From SD8 sp035528475 (lineage in GTDB: Archaea; Halobacteriota; Methanomicrobia; Methanomicrobiales; Methanospirillaceae), in assembly GCA_035528475.1 (NCBI GenBank), contig DATKYO010000089.1, positions 1-16,480 of the forward strand: a stretch of DNA of 16,480 nt. Reading direction: 5' to 3'. How positions within the stretch are numbered: the stretch's first letter is position 1; each line of letters opens with the position of its first letter. Positions 1 through 6,963 of this stretch are shown one piece after another. Made by a program: the position numbers and the translations under genes. Under the pieces are notes generated by a model that had not been told where the DNA came from, did no database searches, and saw nothing but the letters and a program-made list of their open reading frames with translations.

Positions 1-401
1 ACGAAGAACATCACCCCGCCATCATTCAGCTGCTCCCGGCATCGCTGCAGGAATTCCGCCCGATGGTTCTTCCGGAAGAGGTGAAGAACATTGAAACAGT
101 AGATGCCGTCATACATCGAATCGTCGAATGGCATATCGGATACCGACCCATGGTGGTACCGTACTCCCGGAGAGTTTTGTCGTGCAAGGGTCACAGCCGT
201 CGTTGAGATCTCAATACCGGTGACTTGAAATCCTGCCCGGGCAAACGCCCCGGCATTTCGGCCGTACCCGGAGCCCGGTACAAGGACATCACGCACTCCG
301 GCTTTTTTGAAGAGTTCGATCGCGTACACCGCGGTCCTGCTGGGTGTATCGCCCCATATCTTCCCCTCATCGCGGAAACGCTCCTCCCAGAAGGTGTTCA
401 T
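1..401 (-). CDS. Class I SAM-dependent methyltransferase, N-terminal part (runs off the left edge)
   Basis: Reading the minus strand from an ATG at 401 gives 133 open codons to the window edge. The protein begins MNTFWEERFRDEGKIWGD and carries the Rossmann SAM-binding motif I as VLVPGSGYGRN at about residues 39-49. The acidic end of strand 2 follows (VTGIEIS), then a motif-II-like stretch DGIYCFNVLHLF with an RKNHRAEFL segment, as in Methyltransf_11/25 proteins. It probably transfers a methyl group from S-adenosylmethionine; the substrate cannot be told. An in-frame TGA lies six codons upstream of the ATG, so this start is well bounded, although no clear ribosome binding site is visible. The gene is divergent from the broken gene at 488. 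The C-terminal half lies outside the window. Confidence 0.88.
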   Translation of the reverse strand, partial: MNTFWEERFRDEGKIWGDTPSRTAVYAIELFKKAGVRDVLVPGSGYGRNAGAFARAGFQVTGIEISTTAVTLARQNSPGVRYHHGSVSDMPFDDSMYDGIYCFNVLHLFRKNHRAEFLQRCREQLNDGGVMFF

Positions 402-487
402 ACAGGATATGTGTCTTCACAGGGAAATTACCTGTCGGAAGAGTTGAAGGCCGGGGGTTCATATCAATCGTGAACAGGGACCTCGCC

Positions 488-820
488 ATGAGAATCGGCA
501 TCTGGGAGAAAGATAATCTGACGGAGTATGAGGTGTACGAGAACGCGATGGCGGTTGCCGATATTGCAATCGGCTGAATTTGGGGGATTGCCGGCGCAGA
601 CCTGATTCTTGGCATTTCCTGGGGCTACAGGCTGGCATGGATCCCGGGGGTCGTCCTGCTGTACCATAGCCTTTGTTTCTGGTTCTGGACCGCGAACCAG
701 AAGAAAGCCGGTCATCACATTACCTTTACCAAAAATTCTGCAAGGACTGGCTGGTTTCTGGCAAATTTCATCACGGGAGTGGGCCCACACATCCACCATC
801 CTTATCCTCCATCACTATAA
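488..820 (+). pseudogene. Small membrane protein gene interrupted by one in-frame TGA
   Basis: One plus-strand frame reads MRIGIWEKDNLTEYEVYENA, then MAVADIAIG, then TGA at 575-577. It continues in the same frame without a shift (IWGIAGADLILGISWGYRLA, then WIPGVVLLYHSLCFWFW, then TANQKKAGHH) to a TAA at 818-820. The part after the TGA has protein-like composition: two hydrophobic segments separated by a short loop, a Trp-rich aromatic cluster and a KNSARTGWFLANFITG ending. The TGA sits where a Trp codon (TGG) would fit, so a single G-to-A change or a sequencing error could explain it. The last residues (GPHIHHPYPPSL) look less natural and may mark a second lesion. An AGGGA at 475-479 precedes the ATG at 488; GTG at 470 is an alternative start. 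The function is unknown; the small-membrane-protein label is inferred from hydrophobicity. Confidence 0.6.
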
Positions 821-834
821 ACCAGATATAATAC

Positions 835-2049
835 ATGCCGGAAACCGCCAGAATCCAGGAAAAGTCCCTCCCGGTGCGGCGGACAATGTATTACTTCTTC
901 CTGCTCGGCTTCTTCGCCATCTTCTCGACCACCATCTCCAAAAACCCGGTCCTGCCTCTCTTCTCCCAGGCACTTGGTGCGAGCGATACCATCATCGGGC
1001 TCATCGCCGCCGTCTCCCCGCTCGCCGGAATCCTGTTCTCGTTTCCGGTGGGCGTCCTCTCCGATCACCTCGGGCGGAAAAAAGTGCTCATCACATCAGG
1101 AGTTATCTTTCTTACCGCACCCCTGCTCTACCTCTTTATCGTCGACCCGCTCTGGCTGATCCCGGTGAGGTTCTTCCACGGGCTGGCAACCGCAATCCTC
1201 GGGCCGGTCATCTCTGCAGTCATTGCAGAGCGGTTCCCCGCGAACAAGGGGGAGATGCTCGGGCAGTACTCGTCGGCAACCCTTGTCGGACGGACAATCG
1301 CACCACTGGCAGGCGGGGTCATCATCTCGTTCTTCATCTTTTATCCCGGGCTCCTGCCGTACCAGGTTGTATACGCTGTCGCTGCACTCGCTGCAGTGCC
1401 GGTCCTCGTCCTGACTCTCATGTACCGGGAGGAACGCCCCGGGCCTCTCAGTTTCCTCCCGTTTTCTGTGTTCCGGGAGAGTTTTGTGACGTTTTTTACC
1501 AACAGGAGACTGAGGGGGACGGCGTTTGCAGACATGGCGACCTATTTCGCATTTGGTGCATTCGAGACGTTCCTGCCGGTCTTCCTCCTCTCCCGGGGTA
1601 TTGACGCCTACCAGACCGGGATCATCTTCGCTATTCAGGTGCTCATCATCGCGGTGACAAAACCATTCTTCGGGCGGATTGCCGACCGGATTGACAAGCG
1701 TATCCAGATCGGTGCAGGGCTCCTAATCCTGGGCTGTACAGTAGCGATACTCCCGTTTGGATCGGTATTCGAAGAGTTCCTGCTGGTCAGTTCCATACTC
1801 GGGCTCGGCATGTCGCTCTCCACCGTCGCGACCAGTGCGTACATCGCTGATATTGCTAAAAAAGAGCAGATGGGGGCTTCGATGGGAGCACTCTCGTCCA
1901 TTATGGACATCGGCCATTCATCAGGACCACTCGTCACCGGTATCATCATTACCTCCTTCGGGTACGGTTCTGGATTTTTTGCGAGTTTTCTTATCGCAGT
2001 CATCGTCTGTGGAATGTTCGCATTGTCGGTACGGGAACGGGCATCATAA
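835..2049 (+). CDS. Major facilitator superfamily transporter, 12-TM, probable drug or metabolite efflux
   Basis: A 404-residue integral membrane protein with about twelve hydrophobic segments, the normal length for MFS_1 exporters. Motif A between TM2 and TM3 is clear as GVLSDHLGRKK (residues 73-83), and a second weaker copy, FFGRIADRIDKR, lies near residue 280 at the start of the second half. Conserved prolines and glycines in TM4-TM5 (PLAGGVIISFF) resemble the antiporter-type motif C region, which suggests proton-coupled efflux, but the substrate is unknown. The ATG at 835 has no ribosome binding site and follows an AT-rich ATATAATAC, so the mRNA may be leaderless. The ATG at 886 (MYYFFLLGFF) is an alternative start just before TM1. 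It lies 14 bp after the broken gene and is convergent with an ABC-ATPase remnant. Confidence 0.93.
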   Translation: MPETARIQEKSLPVRRTMYYFFLLGFFAIFSTTISKNPVLPLFSQALGASDTIIGLIAAVSPLAGILFSFPVGVLSDHLGRKKVLITSGVIFLTAPLLYLFIVDPLWLIPVRFFHGLATAILGPVISAVIAERFPANKGEMLGQYSSATLVGRTIAPLAGGVIISFFIFYPGLLPYQVVYAVAALAAVPVLVLTLMYREERPGPLSFLPFSVFRESFVTFFTNRRLRGTAFADMATYFAFGAFETFLPVFLLSRGIDAYQTGIIFAIQVLIIAVTKPFFGRIADRIDKRIQIGAGLLILGCTVAILPFGSVFEEFLLVSSILGLGMSLSTVATSAYIADIAKKEQMGASMGALSSIMDIGHSSGPLVTGIIITSFGYGSGFFASFLIAVIVCGMFALSVRERAS

Positions 2050-2103
2050 TGGCAGGTGTTCGTTCCCAGGTGCGGTTTTTATATTCATATGCACGCCTCT
2101 TTC

Positions 2104-2232
2104 TTACTCTATACGTCGCTGTTTTTTTATCGGGACACACGTCTTTTGTGATGTTCCGTCAACGCTCACCATCCTGACCTCTATACCGTAGGCCTTCTGC
2201 ATATGCTCCTCGGTGATGACGTTATTGACATA
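2104..2232 (-). pseudogene. C-terminal remnant of an iron/cobalamin-type ABC transporter ATPase
   Basis: The minus strand from about 2232 down to the TAA at 2104-2106 encodes VNNVITEEHMQKAYGIEV, then RMVSVDGTSQ, then KTCVPIKKQRRIE. The pattern [DE]VITEE.[ML]..[AV]YG[IV][ED]V is the usual C-terminal tail of FecE/FepC/BtuD-like ATPases of Fe(III)-siderophore and vitamin B12 importers, just after the nucleotide-binding domain. No start codon, Walker A, signature or Walker B motif is present. Upstream the frame runs into the AT-rich inverted-repeat segment and a stop at about 2251. This is therefore a roughly 43-codon leftover of a deleted or displaced gene. The family assignment rests on the tail only and should be taken as probable. 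Confidence 0.6.
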
Positions 2233-2233
2233 C

Positions 2234-2278
2234 CCTGTCACTAAATTAATTTAATATTATCTCACCATTTGTGACAGG
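2234..2278. repeat. 8-bp inverted repeat bracketing an AT-rich palindrome
   Basis: CCTGTCAC at 2234-2241 and GTGACAGG at 2271-2278 are exact reverse complements 29 bp apart. Between them lies a perfect 12-bp palindrome, TAAATTAATTTA (2242-2253). The element sits exactly where the ABC-ATPase remnant loses its reading frame. It could be the end structure of a small inserted element, a deletion scar, or a former operator. No target-site duplication was recognised. Confidence 0.55.
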
Positions 2279-2358
2279 TCTCTTGTTTGACTAAATCCCC
2301 CTAAATCCAGTATCGGCATCCCATCCACCGTCATTCATTGAACCGGGAGCATCAATAC

Positions 2359-2399
2359 ATTTATTAACAAAATTCGTCCGAAAGATTGGAGTGATGAGT
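2359..2399 (+). promoter_or_regulatory. Promoter and ribosome binding site of the lamin-tail protein gene
   Basis: An AT-rich TATA-like box, ATTTATTA, lies at 2359-2366. GGAGTGAT (2388-2395), a good match to the archaeal anti-Shine-Dalgarno sequence, is placed 8 nt (from GGAG) before the ATG at 2400. This spacing favours ATG 2400 over the GTG at 2391 and the ATG at 2394. The implied leader is short. Confidence 0.55.
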
Positions 2400-3008
2400 A
2401 TGAATAAAAAATGGCTCCACATTGCAGTTATCCTCATGTTTTCCTGCGTTCCAATGGTTCAGCTTGTGACAGCTGATACATTTACCCAAAAGTCTTCGGG
2501 GTGGTTCGGAGGCGACATCACCAGCCTTGGTTCACGCGTAACGGCAAGCGACATCTTCGATTCCATTAAGAAGGACAGGACTTACCCGACAGATGGATAT
2601 GCCTTCCCGTGGTTCCCGAGCTCCTCACGGGACTATGTCCGGCCGACTCCACAGCCTACACCTGTCCCTCCCGATGCCTCAATCGCCCCTGTGTATATCA
2701 GCAACCTTGATCTTACGGCAGAGTACGTGAAACTGACAAACCAGCAGATGACCAGGGTTTCCATGACTGGCTGGAAGATCACAAATTCCAAAGGAAAGAG
2801 CATCAGGTTCATCGACTGGATAAATCCCGACGGGTCCACCTACACCTTCACCCTCCGGCCCAGGGGAACGGTGACCATCTATTCCGATAAAACCGGCACT
2901 CCCACGAGCACCAGGCTCTACTGGCCCCAGGAGATGTGGAATGATAACGGCGACACCGCCAATCTCTACGACCCCGAGGGCAACCTTGTCAGTACTATGA
3001 CCCGCTGA
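2400..3008 (+). CDS. Secreted lamin-tail-domain (LTD) protein
   Basis: A protein of about 202 residues. MNKKWLHIAVILMFSC begins a signal peptide that probably ends after VTADT (about residue 26), so the product is exported. A low-complexity segment and a proline-rich linker (RPTPQPTPVPP, about residues 81-91) precede a C-terminal lamin-tail domain from about residue 98. The domain has its hallmark strands EYVKLTN (108-114), MTGWKI (122-127), a TFTLRPRGTVTIYS strand pair, and the closing WNDNGDTANLYD with NLVS. The LTD is an Ig-like fold found in nuclear lamins and in many secreted prokaryotic proteins, where it may bind polymers or partners; no enzyme domain is attached here. It has its own promoter and a T-rich end. 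The specific role is unknown. Confidence 0.85.
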   Translation: MNKKWLHIAVILMFSCVPMVQLVTADTFTQKSSGWFGGDITSLGSRVTASDIFDSIKKDRTYPTDGYAFPWFPSSSRDYVRPTPQPTPVPPDASIAPVYISNLDLTAEYVKLTNQQMTRVSMTGWKITNSKGKSIRFIDWINPDGSTYTFTLRPRGTVTIYSDKTGTPTSTRLYWPQEMWNDNGDTANLYDPEGNLVSTMTR

Positions 3009-3469
3009 TCACCTTCATTTTTTTTATTCTGGAAGAAGGGATTTTTATCAGCCCTTTTCCTCAAATATTTCAATAAATTATTAAAATCGTGTGAATGTGG
3101 ATTATTCACTATTTCCTGCCAACACTTTGAAAATCCTGCCGGGGGACTATCGTATCGCGGGGATTAAGGGGAGTGCAACTCCCACTGTCGGCATGGCACT
3201 TCTGGAAGCAGATCATAATGCATTCAAGACACTCCCAGGGGCCACGCTCCGCTTGCCCCCGTCCCGCTGCGATCTCCAAGGGGGACCTGGTAATGCGGTC
3301 CCTGCAAAAAATGACAGCAAATACATAGCAGCAAATTTAAGGAAAGGAGATTTACCGGAGCGGCGGATGGGTAACTGTTCCAGGGGCCGGGTAAAACGAT
3401 GAAGATCCGGAACCGGGTTTCAATGGAAATCGGAGAGATTTTATCTTCCCTCATCAAAAGGAGATACTT
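3009..3469. other. 461-bp intergenic region without a convincing gene
   Basis: A 103-codon open frame starting with GTG at 3091 has no ribosome binding site, no recognisable motif and a biased shadow-like composition, so it is not called. A perfect 6-bp stem with a 3-nt loop, GGGAGT-GCA-ACTCCC, lies at 3169-3183. A TATA-like TTTTATC at 3439-3445 and GGAG at 3460-3463, 6 nt before the ATG, serve the next gene. The stretch just after 3057 is AT-rich and may hold a further promoter. Confidence 0.5.
3014..3057 (+). terminator. T-rich transcript end after the lamin-tail gene
   Basis: A run of eight T follows the stop codon. A weak hairpin then forms between AAGGG and CCCTT, ending in TTTTCC. This fits archaeal intrinsic termination, which relies mainly on T tracts. 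Confidence 0.45.
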
Positions 3470-4423
3470 ATGAAATGGGTTGCGTTCCTTCTTGCCATAG
3501 CCCTTCTTACAGGGCTGGCCTCTGCGGATCGGGGTATTGATCCGACACCTGAGACGCTAGGTATCGTGATATCGACCACTATCGGTGCGTCTGGATCAAT
3601 CCATTCGAACTCGGATATCTCAATGAGCATCACTGACGCTGAAGAGGGACTCGGTGGAATCCCGCCGCTTGGGGGTAGCGGGATTGATTCGGAATATAAC
3701 CCTGTAGAGCCATTCGGCGCGACGTTGCTGGCCAAAGAAAATGGGGCAACACTATACAATGCCGTATATCAGGAAACGACCTCTTCGAACGGCAGGGGGG
3801 AGATACAGTATACCAAGATCCTTGACGTGGACACGTCCGAAAAAACGACTGGCCAGTCAAACATCGAGGCATCCAAGCAACTCACCTATTCTGGTGAAGA
3901 TATGGGGAGTGTCTTTTCCGAAGACACGATCGCAATCGACAGTATCGCAACTCCGGACCCCCTCTGGTGGACAGCAATTGGGGCCTTTACTCCCGCTCCC
4001 GATCGCCCAACGGGTAGCAGCAGGAGTATCTGCGGGTGGATATGTGCAGAATCCCCGGTTATCCCGGGATACTACAATAGCGTTGATGCGGAGAGTGCGG
4101 TCGACATGACACAGGTCCATCTCACGACCCAGTCATCCGCATGCTTCATCACGACGAGTGCTGATTCCCCTGTCAGCCTCAGCCACGATATCCGGGTCAT
4201 CGATTCGCTCGGCGTAGCATCTGCAGGTATCGATGTCATTGTCATGGAGAGTCGCCCGGTGGAAGACCTGGTGAGCGGGGAGGTTGCCGGAGTCACGGTA
4301 AACAGCGGTGAGAGTCGCAATGACCTCTTCGAGGAGGTCTCCTTCTCCGAATCAACCCGGGTCGACGGCATCATCACGGTGTTCGACAAGAGCATGGTCT
4401 ACGAGTCCGGGATGAATAGGTGA
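3470..4423 (+). CDS. Secreted protein of unknown function
   Basis: A 317-residue protein with a clear Sec signal peptide (MKWVAFLLAIALLTGLASA, residues 1-19) and no further membrane span or obvious anchor. The mature part is rich in Ser, Thr, Gly and acidic residues and looks like beta-strand-rich surface protein sequence, for example GATLYNAVYQETTSSNGRGE and IQYTKILDVDTSEKTTGQSN. There are three cysteines: a pair SICGWICAE near residues 188-192 and a single one at SACFI. No known domain is recognised. The impression that Methanomicrobiales carry several paralogues of this type is recollection, not proof. The start is firm: GGAG lies 6 nt upstream of the ATG. Transcription converges with the beta-propeller gene across a 370-bp gap. 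Confidence 0.78.
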   Translation: MKWVAFLLAIALLTGLASADRGIDPTPETLGIVISTTIGASGSIHSNSDISMSITDAEEGLGGIPPLGGSGIDSEYNPVEPFGATLLAKENGATLYNAVYQETTSSNGRGEIQYTKILDVDTSEKTTGQSNIEASKQLTYSGEDMGSVFSEDTIAIDSIATPDPLWWTAIGAFTPAPDRPTGSSRSICGWICAESPVIPGYYNSVDAESAVDMTQVHLTTQSSACFITTSADSPVSLSHDIRVIDSLGVASAGIDVIVMESRPVEDLVSGEVAGVTVNSGESRNDLFEEVSFSESTRVDGIITVFDKSMVYESGMNR

Positions 4424-4792
4424 GGGGCCACTCGTCTATTTTTCTTATGATGGATAAACCCTCATAAAAGACTACAAACAACCGTAAGATCTAAGAGCGA
4501 GTGGCCCTTTGTGGTTATAGGGAAAAACACATAAAGGAGCCATATTTTTGTTCAAACCGAAAATATATCAGTTTTCCTAACTGTAACATTGAACGCCATC
4601 CAAGCTTTTGGGAATACCCTTACACTCGTCCGAATATTCCCGCAGAGACTATACTCAACATCAGCTACTGGCTATGATTATCCTCAAAATCTACTCCTAA
4701 GCAGGATATCGAGAGATTCTTGATGAAATTGAAACAATGGATGCCCTATTTCAACAGATCCCAAAAAAGAAAATTCTCCTCAGCAGACAAAC
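4424..4792. other. AT-rich convergent intergenic region, 369 bp
   Basis: Besides the inverted repeat at 4425-4507 it holds a perfect 5-bp hairpin CAGTT-TTCCT-AACTG (4569-4583) and an inverted pair GGGAATA (4610-4616) / TATTCCC (4635-4641). One plus-strand frame near 4706-4810 reads EILDEIETMDALFQQI and so on, but has no start and runs into the neighbouring gene. No gene is called. The base composition is clearly more AT-rich than the flanking coding sequence. Confidence 0.5.
4425..4507. repeat. Long-range 10-bp inverted repeat with nested hairpin
   Basis: GGGCCACTCG at 4425-4434 and CGAGTGGCCC at 4498-4507 are perfect reverse complements separated by 63 bp. Inside, TTATGA (4445-4450) and TCATAA (4462-4467) form a second stem with an 11-nt loop. 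The left arm begins two bases after the stop codon of the secreted-protein gene. It may be a terminator, a folded 3' untranslated region, or the ends of a small degenerate element. Confidence 0.6.
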
Positions 4793-6808
4793 CTATTCCA
4801 CCATCATCGGATATACATCGCGGTAGACAGATCCTCCCGGAAGGTCCACTTCGTTCACTTTCTCTGTCAAGTCGCCAAGGTCGCTTAATATGATGGACTT
4901 TGAGGAGATGGTATACAATATGTCCTCAATATACAACGAACGCCGGACTGCATCAGATGAACCATAGTAGTAATACGGTTCCCCTCCGACATGGTGAGTC
5001 ACCGTACCCTTTTTGACAAAACCTGTTTCGGGATCAATTCCGAAGACATACGCACCCTGCCAGGCCTGGTGGCTGTACGGAGCACCGGGATATTCCGCCT
5101 TGTAGACTTTCTTCACTTCCTGGATAGGGATGACCAGGAGGTTCTTCTGCCGGTCAAAGAGGAATGCCTTATGGTCATGGAGTGCTTCGGAATCCGTTCC
5201 CGAATCTCCGATCTCAACTTTGTCCACCAGGAGGGGGTTGTTCACATCTCTCACATCGAAGAGGGCGATTTTTACTCCTTCCGTCGACACGCCTCCCCAC
5301 TCGTTTCCGGCAGTCTCCTTCCCCACGCCGATTATGTAATTCGAATCATAGGGATGGAGGTAATCGGAATATCCGGGGATTTTTAATTTACCCAGTATTC
5401 CCGGGTTTTCCGGATCAGAGAGATCTATAACGAAGAAGGGGTCGATCCGCTTGAAGGTCACCATATACAGGCGGTCACCGATGAACCTGGTGGAGTAGAT
5501 CTTCTCATCCGGGGCGATGTACTCGAGTTCGCCCACGGTATTCATGCCGCTGTCCAGGACATAGACGTTGTTGTACATGTAAGGCCCAAGACCCTTGTCC
5601 ATGGAAGGCCCTGATCGGGAATACCATCCCTCGACCGTAGTAGCTACCCGGAGGTGGTCGGAATCCTCATCCATTGAGAACTGGTTTAAAAGCCGACCGG
5701 GCACATCACCTGTCGCGGCATATCCAATCTTCCCGTTGCTGATGGTAAACCGGTGAATCACTGTACCGTCACGGGGCATATCCACACTCTCTTCCCTGGC
5801 AACAACCGGTCCCGGCCCAATCCATCCGGGCCGTGTGTATGTTGCCGGTTTGTTATATGCCAGGTACAGGTTATCCTTCGATGCATAGAGCGTGGCTGAA
5901 TATCCGGACAGATATGTCTGCGATTCCACGGGGTTCTCATCCTGTGTATTGAAGGAAGTAATGGTGTTGTACACAAAATTCTGCGGGGGAATATCGAAAT
6001 AATAGATATCCGGTGACACGACATCCCCTGCACTGTCCTTCACCATGGGAGTCAGGGGATCTTCCATATACCAGGGCACGGATTCGGTGGTGATAGCATA
6101 GACATATCTCCCGACCATCCGGGAATCATAATACCCCCCGCTCATCGAAATGTCCCTTTCCAGTTCGGGGTTGCTGCGGTCTGAAATATCATATATATAT
6201 GCGTGAGTCACGGATCTCCAGTAGGGAACGGGCGCCACGCTATGCCGGGGCTTGATGTAGTCTTCCTCCTGGGCAGTGGAGAATACCACAAGTCGATCCC
6301 CGTTTAAAAATAATTCCGCCGGATTTCCATCAATATCGGTACGAGAGATAATTTGTGCTGTTTCTTCCGGATATGCATTTACGATTGCCAGTGTATCTCC
6401 GGAGAGGATATAGATATATTTTCCATCATTTTTTACGAAATCCGCTTCATCCACCCCCTGGACCTGTATGTTCGTGGATGAGTAATCGCTTGAAAATCCT
6501 GTTTCTGCCGAAAATTCAGGCGATGCTTTTGCTGCACCGGCTCCCTGCATTGCCGGGGCGGATAGTTCTCCTCCGGATGCAAAATCCCTTGGTTCAGGCC
6601 AGTAATCGTTGGAAGGGGCTTCCCGGTATTCTTCGAGATATTGTTTTAACTCATCCGTATCGGCAAACTTCCTGATGTATTCTTCTTCAATTCCCGGCGA
6701 GGACTGTTCTGCCAGCAGCGCCATTCCAATGATGGTGGCGATAATTGCAGCCCCCGCTATTCCAATGAGCAGTATTGTGCGGTTCAAGATTCCCACTTCC
6801 CATTGCAC
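4793..6808 (-). CDS. COG4880 / Beta_propel family extracytoplasmic beta-propeller protein
   Basis: About 671 residues. An N-terminal signal anchor (NRTILLIGIAGAAIIATIIG, about residues 9-28) is followed by an acidic stalk, EEEYIRKFADTDELKQYLEE, and a Gly/Ala-rich linker. The family signature then appears as STNIQVQGVDEADFVKNDGK (111-130), with YIYILSG after it. The rest is a run of beta-propeller blades with repeated 'YIYDISDRSNPELE' and 'FDVRDVNNPLLV' type strands, typical of secreted proteins described as distantly related to WD-40 repeats. It should be held outside the cell; the ligand is unknown. The coordinates use the GTG at 6808, but GTG 6796 or TTG 6787 (MNRTILL) are possible and give a tighter signal sequence. 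Codons 73-88 contain one copy of a 47-bp repeat shared with the divergent DUF169 gene. Confidence 0.9.
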   Translation of the reverse strand: MQWEVGILNRTILLIGIAGAAIIATIIGMALLAEQSSPGIEEEYIRKFADTDELKQYLEEYREAPSNDYWPEPRDFASGGELSAPAMQGAGAAKASPEFSAETGFSSDYSSTNIQVQGVDEADFVKNDGKYIYILSGDTLAIVNAYPEETAQIISRTDIDGNPAELFLNGDRLVVFSTAQEEDYIKPRHSVAPVPYWRSVTHAYIYDISDRSNPELERDISMSGGYYDSRMVGRYVYAITTESVPWYMEDPLTPMVKDSAGDVVSPDIYYFDIPPQNFVYNTITSFNTQDENPVESQTYLSGYSATLYASKDNLYLAYNKPATYTRPGWIGPGPVVAREESVDMPRDGTVIHRFTISNGKIGYAATGDVPGRLLNQFSMDEDSDHLRVATTVEGWYSRSGPSMDKGLGPYMYNNVYVLDSGMNTVGELEYIAPDEKIYSTRFIGDRLYMVTFKRIDPFFVIDLSDPENPGILGKLKIPGYSDYLHPYDSNYIIGVGKETAGNEWGGVSTEGVKIALFDVRDVNNPLLVDKVEIGDSGTDSEALHDHKAFLFDRQKNLLVIPIQEVKKVYKAEYPGAPYSHQAWQGAYVFGIDPETGFVKKGTVTHHVGGEPYYYYGSSDAVRRSLYIEDILYTISSKSIILSDLGDLTEKVNEVDLPGGSVYRDVYPMMVE
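6545..6591 (+). repeat. 47-bp direct repeat, copy 1 (inside the beta-propeller gene)
   Basis: This segment matches 7038-7084 at 43 of 47 positions without gaps, and the last 23 bases are identical. Here it is read on the minus strand as RDFASGGELSAPAMQ, in the flexible linker between the signal anchor and the propeller. Both copies lie in the same orientation on the plus strand, 493 bp apart. Confidence 0.85.
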
Positions 6809-6963
6809 TTCGTATTATCTTTCCGGGATAAGTAAATTGCTTTAACTGCGATTTTTTTCGCAATTATTACCAGGACCTTCGTCTTTGAGAATTTCCTTTT
6901 ATTCGGCCCGGTCCTTGTTCCCGGGAGTTTCCTTCTTATGGGACAACCTCCAATCAGGAGATC

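Noticed and set aside
575..577. Selenocysteine or pyrrolysine read-through at the in-frame stop
   Set aside because: Pyrrolysine uses TAG, not TGA; the likely host order is not known for selenoproteins, and no selenocysteine insertion hairpin was recognised. A Trp-to-stop change is simpler.
609..1604. 331-codon plus-strand frame over the MFS gene
   Set aside because: Shadow frame, rich in Arg/Pro/His/Gly, of the clear MFS coding sequence at 835-2049.
3091..3402. 103-codon plus-strand open frame between the two secreted-protein genes
   Set aside because: GTG start without ribosome binding site, no recognisable motif, composition like non-coding DNA.
4706..4810. Frame reading EILDEIETMDALFQQI near the end of the beta-propeller gene
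   Set aside because: No start codon, short, preceded by a stop, and overlaps the neighbouring coding sequence; could be a relic but cannot be supported.
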